From Paracoccaceae bacterium (GTDB lineage Bacteria > Pseudomonadota > Alphaproteobacteria > Rhodobacterales > Rhodobacteraceae), in assembly GCA_027030435.1 (NCBI GenBank), contig JALVEX010000146.1, forward strand, positions 1 through 13,005: a DNA stretch of 13,005 nt, given 5' to 3'. The stretch's first letter is position 1. Every line of letters begins with the position of its first letter. Positions 6,469-13,005 of the stretch are shown here, in pieces. The position numbers and the translations under genes are program-made. The notes below the pieces were generated by a model that had not been told where the DNA came from, did no database searches, and saw nothing but the letters and a program-made list of their open reading frames with translations.

Positions 6469-7970
6469 CCGCCTTTCCTCTTCTCCGGCGGGCCGATGGC
6501 GCGGGCTTCATCGCCGTATTCGCCGCCATTGGCGAGGATGTCTTCCATCGTCCTGATGCTGTCGAGATGCCCGCCGAGACGCTCGTATTCGCTCCGGGGC
6601 AGGGTGAATTCGAGCGGCGCCACGAGCGCGGGCGTGGGCACCGAGCCGAAGGCGCGTTCGGGCATGTCGAGCACATCGACCATCAGCGTGATGCCGCCGC
6701 CGGGCCAGATGTAGGCCTCGGCCCCGCCGCATGTCACCTTCGTGCGCCCGGCCTTCACCGAGCGCGTGAGGGAGACGGGATTTTGCACCACGCCGGCGCG
6801 CAGCGATCCGCCCGCACCGCCCATGAACAGCACCGAGCAGAGCGCCGGCTCGCAGTTTTCCGCGATCCGCTCCACGCTTGAGCGCAGCGCCTCGGGCAGG
6901 GGCTTTTCGCGGGGGCGGAGAGCCTCATCGAGCTCGTAATAGGCATGATGCTCGCCGGTGGTGGAAACCATCAGCAGCCGCAGGCCCGGCCGCGCGCCCT
7001 TCTTCGCGTTCCAGGGGCCGAGAATATCGAGCGGATCCTCCAGATCGGTGCCTCCCCAGCCGCTTCCGGGCGCGGCCACGCGGAAATAGCGCCCCGGGGT
7101 GGAGCGGTGGCCGCGGATCCTGATCCCGGTATTCTCCCAGCCGAGCACCTTGCCGGCCTGATGCTCGGATACGACGCCGGTGATGTGGTCGTCCACCACC
7201 ACCACCTCGTCCACCAGCCCGCGCCACTGGGCGGCAAACATGCCGATGGCGGCCGAGCCGCAGCCCACCCGCATCCTTTCCTCGCGCACCCCGTCCACCA
7301 CCGGCGCCGCGCCGGCCTGCACCCCGACACTCGCGCCGCCGTCGATCTCGAGCGCCACCGGCTCGCGATTGCACAGCGCCAGCAGGGCGGCGCAGGTGGC
7401 CCGCCCCTCGGCCTTGCTGCCGCCCGTGAGGTGCTCCACGCCGCCGAGCGAAAGCATCTGCGAGCCGTATTCGCTGGTGGTCACATGGCCCACCACCTCG
7501 CCGTTCATCCGCACCGGTGCGGCTTCGGGGCCGAGGTGGCGATCGGTATCGATCTTCACCTTCACGCCGCAGTAGGAGAAGATCGCCTCGGTAACGACGG
7601 TGATCATGTCGGCCCCTTCCACCTCGCGGCTGATGATGAAGGGGGCGGGCTTGTAATCCGGGTAGGTGGTGCCGGCGCCGATGGCCGTGGGGATGCCATC
7701 GCCGGAAGCGAGGCTGTCATCCCAGCGGGCGGCGAGGAAGGGGCGGATCTCGTCGCCCGCGGCGAGGCGGCGATCGAGGAGGGTGAAGGGATCGGTGCGC
7801 AGGATCCGCCCGCCGATATTGGCGTAGCGATCGCAGGCGCCGGTGCGCCCCTCGGCCACATAGCAGCGCACCGGGCAGGCCTCGCAGCGGATCTTCTCGG
7901 GCCGCGCCGCGCGCCGTGCCGAGCCTTCCTGGTCGCGCCCGCCCCCGCTCACAGGCCCGCCCCCGCTCAT
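6465..7970 (-). CDS. 6-hydroxynicotinate reductase-like iron-sulfur protein
   Basis: This 501-residue protein resembles proteins annotated as 6-hydroxynicotinate reductase after Hnr of Eubacterium barkeri. That enzyme uses reduced ferredoxin to reduce the ring of 6-hydroxynicotinate to tetrahydro-6-oxonicotinate, and carries Fe-S clusters and covalently bound flavin. An N-terminal Cys set fits a 4Fe-4S cluster: Cys29-x2-Cys32-x3-Cys36-x9-Cys46 (KIRCEACPVRCYVAEGRTGA). Other cysteines are at 134, 193, 200, 237, 373, 378 and 414. Glycine-rich stretches include LSLGGVEHLTGGSKAEGRAT (173-192), FMGGAGGS and WPGGGI. No canonical ApbE target motif (Dxx(S/T)GAT-like) is visible. The ATG at 7968-7970 overlaps the preceding stop as ATGA, with GGGAGG upstream; a GTG six codons later is an alternative because of a tandem repeat. 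The exact substrate here is unproven. Confidence 0.8.
   Translation of the reverse strand: MSGGGPVSGGGRDQEGSARRAARPEKIRCEACPVRCYVAEGRTGACDRYANIGGRILRTDPFTLLDRRLAAGDEIRPFLAARWDDSLASGDGIPTAIGAGTTYPDYKPAPFIISREVEGADMITVVTEAIFSYCGVKVKIDTDRHLGPEAAPVRMNGEVVGHVTTSEYGSQMLSLGGVEHLTGGSKAEGRATCAALLALCNREPVALEIDGGASVGVQAGAAPVVDGVREERMRVGCGSAAIGMFAAQWRGLVDEVVVVDDHITGVVSEHQAGKVLGWENTGIRIRGHRSTPGRYFRVAAPGSGWGGTDLEDPLDILGPWNAKKGARPGLRLLMVSTTGEHHAYYELDEALRPREKPLPEALRSSVERIAENCEPALCSVLFMGGAGGSLRAGVVQNPVSLTRSVKAGRTKVTCGGAEAYIWPGGGITLMVDVLDMPERAFGSVPTPALVAPLEFTLPRSEYERLGGHLDSIRTMEDILANGGEYGDEARAIGPPEKRKGG
7937..7969 (-). repeat. Tandem 15-base repeat at the start of the reductase gene
   Basis: A 15-base unit (minus strand TGAGCGGGGGCGGGC) occurs perfectly at 7955-7969 and 7937-7951 with an 18-base period. 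It encodes MSGGGP then VSGGGR and duplicates the start codon context as ATGAGC and GTGAGC. It looks like a small slippage duplication, and it creates two possible starts. Confidence 0.8.
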
Positions 7971-10726
7971 CCGCCCGCCTCCCGGATGGCCGCCAGAACC
8001 CGATGCGGCAGGGCAGGCAGGCGGGTTATGCGCGCGCCGCTTGCGTGGCGGATGGCATTGAGGATCGCGGGCGCGGTGGGGATCAGCACATGCTCGCCGA
8101 GCCCGCGCGCGCCAAAGGGCCCTTCGGGATCGGGGCGCTCGATCAGGATCGGGGTGATCCGCGGCATGTCGCCCGTGGTGGGGATCAGGTAATCATGCAG
8201 GTTTTCCGTGCGCCCGGGGATGTATTCCTCCATCAGCGCCAGCCCGAGCCCCTGGGCGATGCCGCCCTCGATCTGGCCTTCGGCGAGGATCGGATTGATA
8301 ACCCGCCCCAGATCATGGGCGGCGTGGATATGGCGCACGCGCACCTGCCCCGTGCCCATGTCCACCTCCACCTCCGCCATCTGCGCGCCGTAGCCATAGA
8401 CGGCATAGGGCGCGCCCTGGCCGTTTTCGTCAAGCGGGGTGGTGGGAGGATCGTAGCTCTCCTCCGCCGCCAGCACATAGCCCCAGGGGCCGGGGGGCAG
8501 CTGCGCAGGATCGAGGCTGGCCTCGCTGGCGCCCTCGCGGGCGATGATACGCCCCCCCTCAAGCGAAAGCCGCGCCCCCTCCCCGAGATTGAGCCGGCGC
8601 AGGATCATGGCCCGCAGCGCCTGCCCGCAAAGCATCGCCGCCTTGCCGGTGACGTAGGTCTGACGCGAGGCGGATGTCTTGCCGGCATCGGGGGTGAGGG
8701 CGGTATCGGGGCCGATCAGCTCGATCTGAGCCACCGGCAGGCCCAGCGCATCGGCGAAGATCTGGGGAATCACCGTATTCGCTCCCTGGCCGATGTCCGG
8801 CGCGCCCTGGTGCAGGCAGAGGCGACCATCGGCGGTAAGCCCGGCGCGGATGGTGGAGGGGTTGGGAAGGGCGGTATTGCCGCAGCCATACCAGCAGCTT
8901 GCCACACCCATCCCGCGCCGCCTTCGCCCGCGCGCCGCATTCCATTCCCGACAGGCGGCCAGCGCAGCCTCCCATGGCGCCTGAAGCGCTTCGAGGCAGG
9001 CGCGGATGCCCACCGCCTCGAGGCGCTGGCCGGTGCGGGTGCTGTCCCCATCGCGCATCGCGTTTTGCAGGCGGAAGGCGAGGCGGTCCATGCCGCAGGC
9101 AAGCGCCAGATCGTCAAACAGCACTTCCTGCATGATCGTCGCCTGCGGCACCCCGAAGCCGCGAAAGGCGCCCGAGGGGGGGCCGTGCGTGTGGATGGCG
9201 CGCGCTTCGGCGCGGTAATGGGGCACGCGATAGGGCCCCGAGGCATGGACAGGCACCCGCCCGGCCACCGTCGGCCCCCAGGAGGCATAGGCGCCGGTAT
9301 TGAAATCGCCCTCGAAGATCATGCCGGTGAGCCGCCCCGCGCCATCGCAGCCGATGCGCGCGCGCATCCGGGCCGGATGGCGCTTGGTGGTGGAAGCCAT
9401 GCTTTCCCGGCGCGAATAGACCATCCGGCAGGGCCGCCCGGTGCGCAGGGCTGCAAGGCCGATCAGCGGCTGAACGGAGAGATCGAGCTTGGTGCCGAAG
9501 CCGCCGCCCGTGGCCGCTGTGATGATGCGGATGCGCTCCTCCGGGAGAGCAAGGATGCTCGCGCATTCGGCGCGGTCCATCCCCGGCGCCTGGGTGCAGG
9601 CGCGGATCACCAGCCGGGGGGCTTCGCCCTCGCCTTCAAGCCAGGCAACCCCCGCCTCGGGCTCGATCGGGGCATGTTCGACGAAGGCGGTTTCGATCTC
9701 GCCCGCGGCCAGATGCGCGCTCGCCGCAAGCGCCGCCTGCGGATCCCCCTGGCAGACCCGCCCCTTCGTGAGGATATTTCCCGGCCTTTCGCCGTGGATC
9801 AGATCCGCGCCTTCGCGCAGCGCTTCCGCCGGATCCGTGATCGCCGCGAGCGGCTCCCACGCGATCGGAAAATCCTCCGCCCGGAAATTCGCGACCGCCT
9901 CCGCCTCGCCGACCACGAGCGCAACCGCCTCGCCCCGGAAAAGCGCCTCGCCCTCGGCCAGCACCGGCTGATCGGCAAAGGCGGGAATGACCCCGAAGCG
10001 ATTGCGCCCGGGGATGTCCGCCGCCGTCAGCACCAGCGCGATCCCGGGCCGCGCTTTCCGCCAGCCCTCGAGATCGCCGAAGGAAAACCGCGCGTGATGG
10101 TGCGGCGAACGGATCGCGCGCACCATCAGCACGCCCTCGGGCACATGATCGGCGCCGTAGCTCTCGCTGCCATCGACCTTGGCCCGCCCGTCAAGCCGCT
10201 CGATCCCCGCGCCCACGGCCGCGCCCGCCTCGGGGCTTTCGGCCCGGGCGGGCGGATCGTTGGCCCGGCAGACGGCTTCGATGATCTTCGCATATCCCGT
10301 GCAGCGGCAGAGCACCCCGCCGAGCGCCTCCGCAGCCTCTTCCCTTGTGGGATGCGGGTTCTTGTGCAGGAGCGCCGCGGCCGCCATCAGCATCCCCGGC
10401 GTGCAGATCCCGCATTGCGCCGCGCCATGCGCGAGGAAGGCGCGCCGGAGATGTTCGAGCCCCGATTGCGCCAGACCCTCGACCGTCAGGATCTCGCGCC
10501 CCTCCGCCTGCGCCAGCGGCACGAGGCAGGCGCAGACGGGGCGCCCCTCCAGAAGCACCGTGCAGGCGCCGCAATCGCCCGCATCGCAGCCGAGCTTCGT
10601 GCCCCTCAGCCCCAGATCCTCGCGCAGCACCTCGCTGAGCCGGCGCCCCGGCGGGGCCGAGATCAGATGCGCCTCGCCATTCACGATCAGCCGGGCCGAA
10701 GCCCGCATCGCGCCGTCATCCGCCAT
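7967..10726 (-). CDS. Molybdenum hydroxylase, fused [2Fe-2S] and molybdopterin-binding subunit
   Basis: This 919-residue xanthine dehydrogenase family protein joins two subunits that are usually separate. Residues 1-155 are the [2Fe-2S] part: plant-type cluster Cys47, Cys52, Cys55, Cys67, and second cluster Cys105, Cys108, Cys140, Cys142. After a linker of about 25 residues comes the molybdopterin part (about 180-919). It has GGGFGTK (407-413), AFRGFG with Arg522 at the position of bovine xanthine oxidase Arg880, a GAPDIGQGAN block, and GLGEHV with Glu878 as the probable catalytic base. It should hydroxylate a carbon next to a ring nitrogen using water; the substrate is not readable from the sequence. 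The start ATG (10724-10726) has GGAAGG upstream and overlaps the FAD gene by 11 bases. The open frame runs 97 codons further upstream, but that is antisense-free shadow of the FAD gene. Confidence 0.92.
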   Translation of the reverse strand: MADDGAMRASARLIVNGEAHLISAPPGRRLSEVLREDLGLRGTKLGCDAGDCGACTVLLEGRPVCACLVPLAQAEGREILTVEGLAQSGLEHLRRAFLAHGAAQCGICTPGMLMAAAALLHKNPHPTREEAAEALGGVLCRCTGYAKIIEAVCRANDPPARAESPEAGAAVGAGIERLDGRAKVDGSESYGADHVPEGVLMVRAIRSPHHHARFSFGDLEGWRKARPGIALVLTAADIPGRNRFGVIPAFADQPVLAEGEALFRGEAVALVVGEAEAVANFRAEDFPIAWEPLAAITDPAEALREGADLIHGERPGNILTKGRVCQGDPQAALAASAHLAAGEIETAFVEHAPIEPEAGVAWLEGEGEAPRLVIRACTQAPGMDRAECASILALPEERIRIITAATGGGFGTKLDLSVQPLIGLAALRTGRPCRMVYSRRESMASTTKRHPARMRARIGCDGAGRLTGMIFEGDFNTGAYASWGPTVAGRVPVHASGPYRVPHYRAEARAIHTHGPPSGAFRGFGVPQATIMQEVLFDDLALACGMDRLAFRLQNAMRDGDSTRTGQRLEAVGIRACLEALQAPWEAALAACREWNAARGRRRRGMGVASCWYGCGNTALPNPSTIRAGLTADGRLCLHQGAPDIGQGANTVIPQIFADALGLPVAQIELIGPDTALTPDAGKTSASRQTYVTGKAAMLCGQALRAMILRRLNLGEGARLSLEGGRIIAREGASEASLDPAQLPPGPWGYVLAAEESYDPPTTPLDENGQGAPYAVYGYGAQMAEVEVDMGTGQVRVRHIHAAHDLGRVINPILAEGQIEGGIAQGLGLALMEEYIPGRTENLHDYLIPTTGDMPRITPILIERPDPEGPFGARGLGEHVLIPTAPAILNAIRHASGARITRLPALPHRVLAAIREAGG

Positions 10727-11603
10727 GGCAATCACCTTCCGCATTACCCGTATCACCCGTTTCTCCCGCTTCCCCGATCGCCCGGGCCACGGCACGCAGG
10801 GTGATTTCCACCGCCATCTCGGTGCGGTAACCGGCACTGGCGCGCACGTCATCGAGCGGCGAGAGCCGGGCGGCGGCCTCTTGCGCCAGAACCGGGCGCA
10901 GGCGCTCGAGATCAGAGGCCGGTGCCCCCGCGAGCGCCGCTTCGAAATCGGGCATCCGGCGCGCCACCGGGCTGCAGGCCCCGATGCTGACAGCCGCCCG
11001 CGCGATCCGCCCCCCATCCAGCACCACCCGCGCCGCGGCCATGGCGATGGAGATCACCAGATGCGCCCGCGCGCCGAGCTTTTCGAATGCCGATGCCCCG
11101 GCGGCGGAACGATCGGCGACATGCACCGCGATCACCATTTCACCGTCTTTCAGGGCCGTTTTACGCGGGCCGGTGATGAATTCCGCCAGCGGCAGCATCC
11201 GGCTGCCGCTGCGCGAAGCCGTTTCGATCGCCGCATCGAGCACCTGCAGGGGCGGCACGCCGTCGGCCGCGGGCGAGGCATTGCAGAGATTGCCCGCCAA
11301 GGTCGCGCTGTTCTGGATCTGGATGCCGCCGATCCTGCGCGCCGCCTGCTGAAGCGCCGCGAAACAGGGGGGCAGATCGGCTGCGGCAATCTCAGCCCAT
11401 TTCACCGCCGCCCCGAAGCGCCATCCCCGCTCGGTGTGGCGAATGCCCTGCAATTCGGGGATCGCCGTGAGATCGAGGATCTCGCCCTGAAGCGGCCCCT
11501 CGATCGCGGGGAACAGATCCGTGCCGCCGGCGATCAGGCGCGGCGCCTGCCCGGACAGGATTTCAAGGGCCGTGCCGAGGTCTGCGGGGCGATGATAGCC
11601 CAT
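10716..11603 (-). CDS. FAD-binding (CoxM/XdhB-type) subunit of the molybdenum hydroxylase
   Basis: This 295-residue subunit accepts electrons from the [2Fe-2S] clusters of its partner and passes them on through FAD. The two FAD motifs of the family are present: AGGTDL (25-30) and SATLAGNLCNASPAAD (99-114). The C-terminal part (about 185-280) matches the CO dehydrogenase flavoprotein C-terminal domain. I chose the ATG at 11601-11603, giving MGYHRPADLGTALEIL, the usual family start. A longer frame to 11705 would run through the promoter and into marR. A GGGAGG lies about 12 bases upstream, slightly far, so initiation may be modest. It is the first gene of the five-gene operon, directly behind the promoter at 11643-11671. 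Confidence 0.92.
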   Translation of the reverse strand: MGYHRPADLGTALEILSGQAPRLIAGGTDLFPAIEGPLQGEILDLTAIPELQGIRHTERGWRFGAAVKWAEIAAADLPPCFAALQQAARRIGGIQIQNSATLAGNLCNASPAADGVPPLQVLDAAIETASRSGSRMLPLAEFITGPRKTALKDGEMVIAVHVADRSAAGASAFEKLGARAHLVISIAMAAARVVLDGGRIARAAVSIGACSPVARRMPDFEAALAGAPASDLERLRPVLAQEAAARLSPLDDVRASAGYRTEMAVEITLRAVARAIGEAGETGDTGNAEGDCHGG

Positions 11604-11626
11604 ATCGATCCGCCGCCTCCCTTTTT

Positions 11627-11640
11627 GTTGGCATGCAAAC
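11627..11640. promoter_or_regulatory. Candidate MarR operator at the operon transcript start
   Basis: GTTGGCATGCAAAC is a 14-base palindrome with one mismatched pair (12 of 14 bases symmetric) and a perfect GCATGC core. On the minus strand it begins 3 bases past the -10 box, so it should cover the start of transcription. That position, and the adjacent divergent marR gene, make it the natural operator for repression. Confidence 0.55.
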
Positions 11641-11642
11641 GG

Positions 11643-11671
11643 ATTTTGCGCGCCGGCGGCTTTACTGTCAA
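11643..11671 (-). promoter_or_regulatory. Sigma-70-type promoter of the molybdenum hydroxylase operon
   Basis: The minus strand has a perfect -35 TTGACA (11671-11666), exactly 17 bases of spacer, and CAAAAT as -10 (11648-11643; 4 of 6 matches to TATAAT). The transcript should start near 11635, giving a leader of some 30 bases to the FAD-subunit ATG. Confidence 0.65.
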
Positions 11672-11697
11672 TTCGTTTTGCGCCACTGTGCGGCGTC

Positions 11698-12156
11698 ATG
11701 GACAAGCCGGAAGCAGAACCCGAGGCCGATGCATCGGCCGCCTCACCCGCCCCCTATCGCCTTGACGATCAGGTGGGCCATCTGCTGCGCCGCGCCAACC
11801 AGCGCCATCTGGCGATCTACGGGCGCGCCATCCAGGAGCTCACGCCGATGCAGTTCGCCACCCTAGCCAAGCTGCACGAGGCGGGCGCGCTCTCGCAAAA
11901 TGCCCTCGGCCGCCTCACGGCGATGGACGCGGCCACGATCAAGGGGGTCGTCGATCGCCTGCGAAAGAGCGGCCAGGTGCAGACGGAGAACGACAAGACG
12001 GACCGCCGCCGCACGATCGTTTCGCTCACGCCCGAGGGGCGGGCGCTGGTGGAGAGCCTGTTTGCGCGCGCCCATGACGTCAGCCGGGAAACCCTCTCGC
12101 CGCTCGATGCGACGGAACAGGCGATGTTCCTCCACCTCCTGCGCAAGATGATCTGA
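11698..12156 (+). CDS. MarR-family transcriptional regulator
   Basis: This 152-residue protein has a winged helix-turn-helix at about 50-118. It includes LTPMQFATLAKLHEAG (48-63), a helix-turn-helix SQNALGRLTAMDAATIKGVV (66-85) and the wing DRRRTIVSLTPEGRAL with the conserved Asp102 and Arg103-105. The flanking helices should form the dimer. MarR proteins usually repress a divergent operon and let go when they bind an aromatic acid. NicR of Pseudomonas putida is a MarR protein that responds to 6-hydroxynicotinate, and the YRLDDQVGHLLRRANQRH stretch (20-37) has a similar flavour, though I cannot confirm orthology. It starts 94 bases from the operon it likely controls. No Shine-Dalgarno is visible before the ATG, so it may have a very short leader; TTGCGC (11646) and CAATTC (11669) are a weak promoter guess. 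Confidence 0.92.
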   Translation: MDKPEAEPEADASAASPAPYRLDDQVGHLLRRANQRHLAIYGRAIQELTPMQFATLAKLHEAGALSQNALGRLTAMDAATIKGVVDRLRKSGQVQTENDKTDRRRTIVSLTPEGRALVESLFARAHDVSRETLSPLDATEQAMFLHLLRKMI

Positions 12157-12208
12157 CGCGGGCGCTTCTCACCATTCCGCACGCCCGAAGGCCACGGCCC
12201 GAAGCGGA
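12157..12208. other. Convergent gap between marR and livF
   Basis: These 52 bases separate two converging genes. I see no clear hairpin with a U-run for either direction, so transcripts may overlap or end by Rho. Confidence 0.5.
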
Positions 12209-12907
12209 TCACACCCCCACGTAGCGGTGCAGGAGATCGGGATCGGCGCGCAGCGCCTCGGGGCTCGTGGTGAGGGCAACGCGGCCGTTTTCGATGAAAC
12301 TCACCCGGTCGGCGATGCTCAGGACCGCGTCCACCCGCTGCTCCACCAGCACGATCGCCACCCCGCGCCGCTTCATTTCCACCACCACCTCGCGAATGAG
12401 CGCGATCATGGAGGGCTGAAGCCCTTCGGTGGGCTCGTCGAGCAGCAGGAGCTTCGGCCCGAGGCAGAGCGCGCGGGCGGTTGCCAGCATCTGCTGCTCG
12501 CCCCCCGAGAGCGTATCGGCGCGCTGATCGAGGCGCTCGGCGAGGCGCGGGAAGAGTTCGAGCACGCGGGCGCGCGTATCGTTTCCCTTCCGCCCGGCCA
12601 TCAGGCCGATCTCGATGTTTTCGCCCACCGTCAGCTCGCCAAACAGGCGCCGGCCCTGGGGGATGTAGCCGATGCCGGCGCGCGGCACCGCATGGGCGGG
12701 CAGGCGGCTGATTTCCGCACCCTCGAGCAGGATGCGCCCGCCGGTGAGCGCCACCAGCCCCATGATCGCCTTCATCAGCGTCGTCTTGCCGGCGCCGTTG
12801 CGCCCCAAGAGGCAATGGATCTCGCCCGCGCGCGCCTCGAGCGAGAGGCCCCGCAGCACCTGCACCCGGCCGTAGGCGGCGTCTATGGCATCAACCTTCA
12901 GCATCAT
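12209..12907 (-). CDS. livF: Branched-chain-amino-acid-type ABC transporter ATP-binding protein LivF
   Basis: This 232-residue ATPase is one of the two motor subunits of a HAAT-family importer, on the cytoplasmic side of the membrane. Walker A is GRNGAGKTT (35-43), the Q-loop is Gln84 (YIPQGRRLF), the signature is LSGGEQQ (133-139) and Walker B is LLLLDEPTEGL (153-163). The VLVEQRVDAVLSIADR segment is typical of LivF. Length is normal for LivF. Its first ATG overlaps the livG stop as ATGA; the following codon is also ATG and could be the true start. It converges with marR across 52 bases. Such importers often carry aromatic and heterocyclic acids as well as leucine, isoleucine and valine, so its ligand may be the substrate of the neighbouring operon. 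Confidence 0.95.
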   Translation of the reverse strand: MMLKVDAIDAAYGRVQVLRGLSLEARAGEIHCLLGRNGAGKTTLMKAIMGLVALTGGRILLEGAEISRLPAHAVPRAGIGYIPQGRRLFGELTVGENIEIGLMAGRKGNDTRARVLELFPRLAERLDQRADTLSGGEQQMLATARALCLGPKLLLLDEPTEGLQPSMIALIREVVVEMKRRGVAIVLVEQRVDAVLSIADRVSFIENGRVALTTSPEALRADPDLLHRYVGV

Positions 12908-13005
12908 CCCCCCAGATAGGCCGCCTGCACCTCGCGGTTGGCGCGGATCTCATCGGGGCTGCCCTCGGCGAGGATCCGGCCCGCGTCCATCACCGTGATG
13001 CGCTC
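12904..13005 (-). CDS. livG: C-terminal end of LivG-type ABC transporter ATP-binding protein (partial)
   Basis: The last 33 residues are visible: ERITVMDAGRILAEG, then SPDEIRANREVQAAYLGG and TGA. This is the usual C-terminus of LivG ATPases (a D/N-G-x-x-I-A-E-G-x-P block, then V-x-x-A-Y-L-G). The rest lies beyond the window edge. Its stop overlaps the start of livF, so both ATPases come from one message. Confidence 0.9.
   Translation of the reverse strand, partial: ERITVMDAGRILAEGSPDEIRANREVQAAYLGG

Noticed and set aside
3576..6714. Plus-strand open frames 3576-4913, 4886-6202 and 5566-6714
   Set aside because: All are antisense to hupS, PF06684 and UPF0280 genes; they have no domains and low-complexity composition.
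6465..7970. ApbE-type covalent flavin motif in the reductase
   Set aside because: Stretches such as EIDGGASVG and LTGGSKAEGRAT were checked; none fits the Dxx(S/T)GAT-like pattern.
7916..10804. 962-codon open frame on the plus strand
   Set aside because: It is antisense to the molybdenum hydroxylase, whose motifs are complete. The translation is rich in Arg, His, Gly and Pro without domains, typical of GC-rich shadow frames.
10727..11017. N-terminal extension of the molybdenum hydroxylase by 97 codons
   Set aside because: It runs in another frame of the FAD subunit gene and is unlike the family; the ATG at 10724-10726 has its own ribosome site.
11604..11705. N-terminal extension of the FAD subunit by 34 codons
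   Set aside because: It would cross the promoter and operator and enter marR; the family start is MGYHRPADLG at 11603.
1..13005. tRNA, rRNA, CRISPR array, insertion sequence or prophage
   Set aside because: No cloverleaf, spaced direct-repeat array, transposase or phage protein was recognised on either strand.

Overview
The window reads as a high-GC alphaproteobacterial chromosome segment. HupS, HupL and HupC look closest to those of purple non-sulfur or Rhodobacterales-type bacteria. The genus is not determined. Almost all genes lie on the minus strand; the exception is a MarR-type regulator (11698-12156).

Region 1 (1-4601, minus) is a membrane-bound uptake [NiFe]-hydrogenase operon, read as hupS, hupL, hupC, hupD. 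HupS carries a Tat signal and the six-cysteine proximal-cluster pattern of O2-tolerant hydrogenases. HupL keeps both CxxC nickel sites and a 15-residue C-terminal tail to be removed. HupC is the cytochrome b that passes electrons to quinone. HupD, cut by the window edge, is the protease that removes the HupL tail. A 402-base gap between hupC and hupD holds no gene but contains a nested inverted repeat, further dyads and a near-consensus IHF site. The 356-base region upstream of hupS (4602-4957) holds a TATAAT -10 box and a perfect IHF consensus.

Region 2 (4958-11603, minus) is a tightly packed operon. It encodes an FAD subunit of a molybdenum hydroxylase, a fused [2Fe-2S]/molybdopterin subunit, a 6-hydroxynicotinate reductase-like Fe-S protein, a UPF0280 (ApbE superfamily) protein and a PF06684 'amino acid synthesis' (DUF1185) protein. 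The first junction overlaps by 11 bases and the next three are all ATGA overlaps. I infer a hydroxylate-then-reduce route for an N-heterocyclic aromatic such as a pyridine carboxylate. The last two proteins have no assigned biochemical role, and this is the best candidate here for an undescribed system.

Region 3 (11604-13005) has a 94-base divergent promoter, marR on the plus strand, and convergent livF plus the end of livG from a branched-chain-amino-acid-type ABC importer. A consensus-like promoter (TTGACA, 17 bases, CAAAAT) drives the Region 2 operon. A 14-base imperfect palindrome sits where its transcript should start, a natural place for the MarR protein to repress. The likely logic is that the importer brings in a ring compound, MarR senses it, and the operon hydroxylates and reduces it. 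The hydrogenase next door may only be a genomic neighbour.
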